NCBI RefSeq assembly: GCF_014207375.1
Contig: NZ_JACHEE010000009.1
Location: 62,001 to 126,000, forward strand
Direction of reading: 5' to 3'
Source of the DNA: Arthrobacter sp. AZCC_0090
GTDB taxonomy: Bacteria; Actinomycetota; Actinomycetes; Actinomycetales; Micrococcaceae
DNA: 64,000 nucleotides
The notes below the pieces were generated by a model, which worked only from the letters and a program-made list of their open reading frames with translations, was not told the DNA's origin and did no database searches. Position numbers and translations under genes: made by a program. Positions 63,759 to 64,000 of this stretch are shown here, in pieces; the stretch's first letter is position 1, and the number at the start of each line of letters is the position of its first letter.

Positions 63759-64000
63759 CTAAAGAGTGGATTCGAGTTCCAGTGGATCCTCAAGTGCGGC
63801 GAAATCGAGCCTCATTTCCGCTTCGCTCAGCGCACATCCATCCAGCAGGGCCCGGATTTCTGCGGCGTCGACGTCGTCTCCTCGCCCGGTCACGGCCAGC
63901 ACAGTTCCGCGATCGCCGAAGCGGGGGTGCCAGTCGAGAACGGCGTCGGCGTCGTGGAGCCCGTCTTCGTCCTGCGGGACTTTACCTTCGCGAACAGAGT
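63759..64000 (-). CDS. CobW/COG0523-like GTPase, C-terminal 79 residues only
   Basis: The visible end, SVREGKVPQDEDGLHDADAV then LDWHPRFGDRGTVLAVTGRG and ALLDGCALSEAEMR, matches the CobW C-terminal domain (usual W-x-x-x-x-GDRxQ-x-L-V-x-x-G). The GTPase half lies outside the window, so metal specificity cannot be read. Position just upstream of a Cys-less bL36 gene suggests a zinc chaperone used under zinc shortage. Confidence 0.75.
   Translation of the reverse strand, partial: SVREGKVPQDEDGLHDADAVLDWHPRFGDRGTVLAVTGRGDDVDAAEIRALLDGCALSEAEMRLDFAALEDPLELESTL

Overview
This window is chromosomal DNA from a high-GC actinobacterium, most likely the Arthrobacter/Paenarthrobacter group. The assignment rests on gene content: a groES-groEL pair with CIRCE sites and a His-rich GroEL tail, guaB next to guaB3, an actinobacterial GlpR/SepX-like division protein beside galU, and a zinc-free bL36. 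It also rests on frequent GTG/TTG starts with strong AGGAG sites and on many 4-base ATGA/GTGA gene overlaps.

The window has two halves that meet at a tRNA-Ala(CGC) gene (40227-40299). To the left (1-40 kb) is accessory catabolic DNA; to the right (40.3-64 kb) is conserved housekeeping DNA.

Left half. (a) 1-3.5 kb: a truncated Gfo/Idh/MocA dehydrogenase, DUF805 and DUF427 proteins, a collapsed Asp/Glu (hydantoin/allantoin-type) racemase and an IclR regulator. (b) 3.6-14.9 kb: a minus-strand catabolic cluster with a five-gene peptide/nickel-type ABC importer, an M24 'pita-bread' hydrolase without the metal ligands, a xylose-isomerase-like TIM barrel, a DRE-TIM lyase-like protein, an OHCU-decarboxylase-like protein without the usual catalytic His, and an arylmalonate-decarboxylase-like protein fused to a GAF-like domain. 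A promoter and a 15-bp palindrome lie at its head. I cannot name the substrate; this is the best candidate for an undescribed pathway. (c) 15.3-23.1 kb: an NCS1 permease, the DUF1116/FdrA/DUF2877 trio (AllG/AllF/AllH, oxamate carbamoyltransferase) and a divergent carbamate kinase around a 20-bp GntR-like palindrome, then a LacI regulator. These genes predict ATP recovery from a carbamoyl compound such as oxalurate. (d) 23.2-36.1 kb: an arabinose module with galM, araA, araD, araB and a LacI repressor beside a lac-operator-like site, then a divergent sugar ABC importer (one permease frameshifted), a GH1-type glycosidase, a GH51 arabinofuranosidase and a truncated secreted protein. (e) 36.9-40.1 kb: an NCS1 allantoin-type permease with two frameshifts, and allantoinase.

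Right half. An NmrA-like reductase, GlpR/SepX-like protein, GNAT, galU, 5-FCL, FmdB zinc ribbon, SAF protein, a 1311-aa degenerate SF1-helicase-like protein, guaA, DUF3817, SURF1, PTS EIIA, glpD, guaB3, guaB, groEL, groES, a methyltransferase, a shikimate-dehydrogenase-like protein, rpmJ (Cys-less bL36) and the C-terminus of a CobW-like GTPase. Several operons end in clear hairpins, and there is an unusual terminator-like hairpin between groES and groEL.
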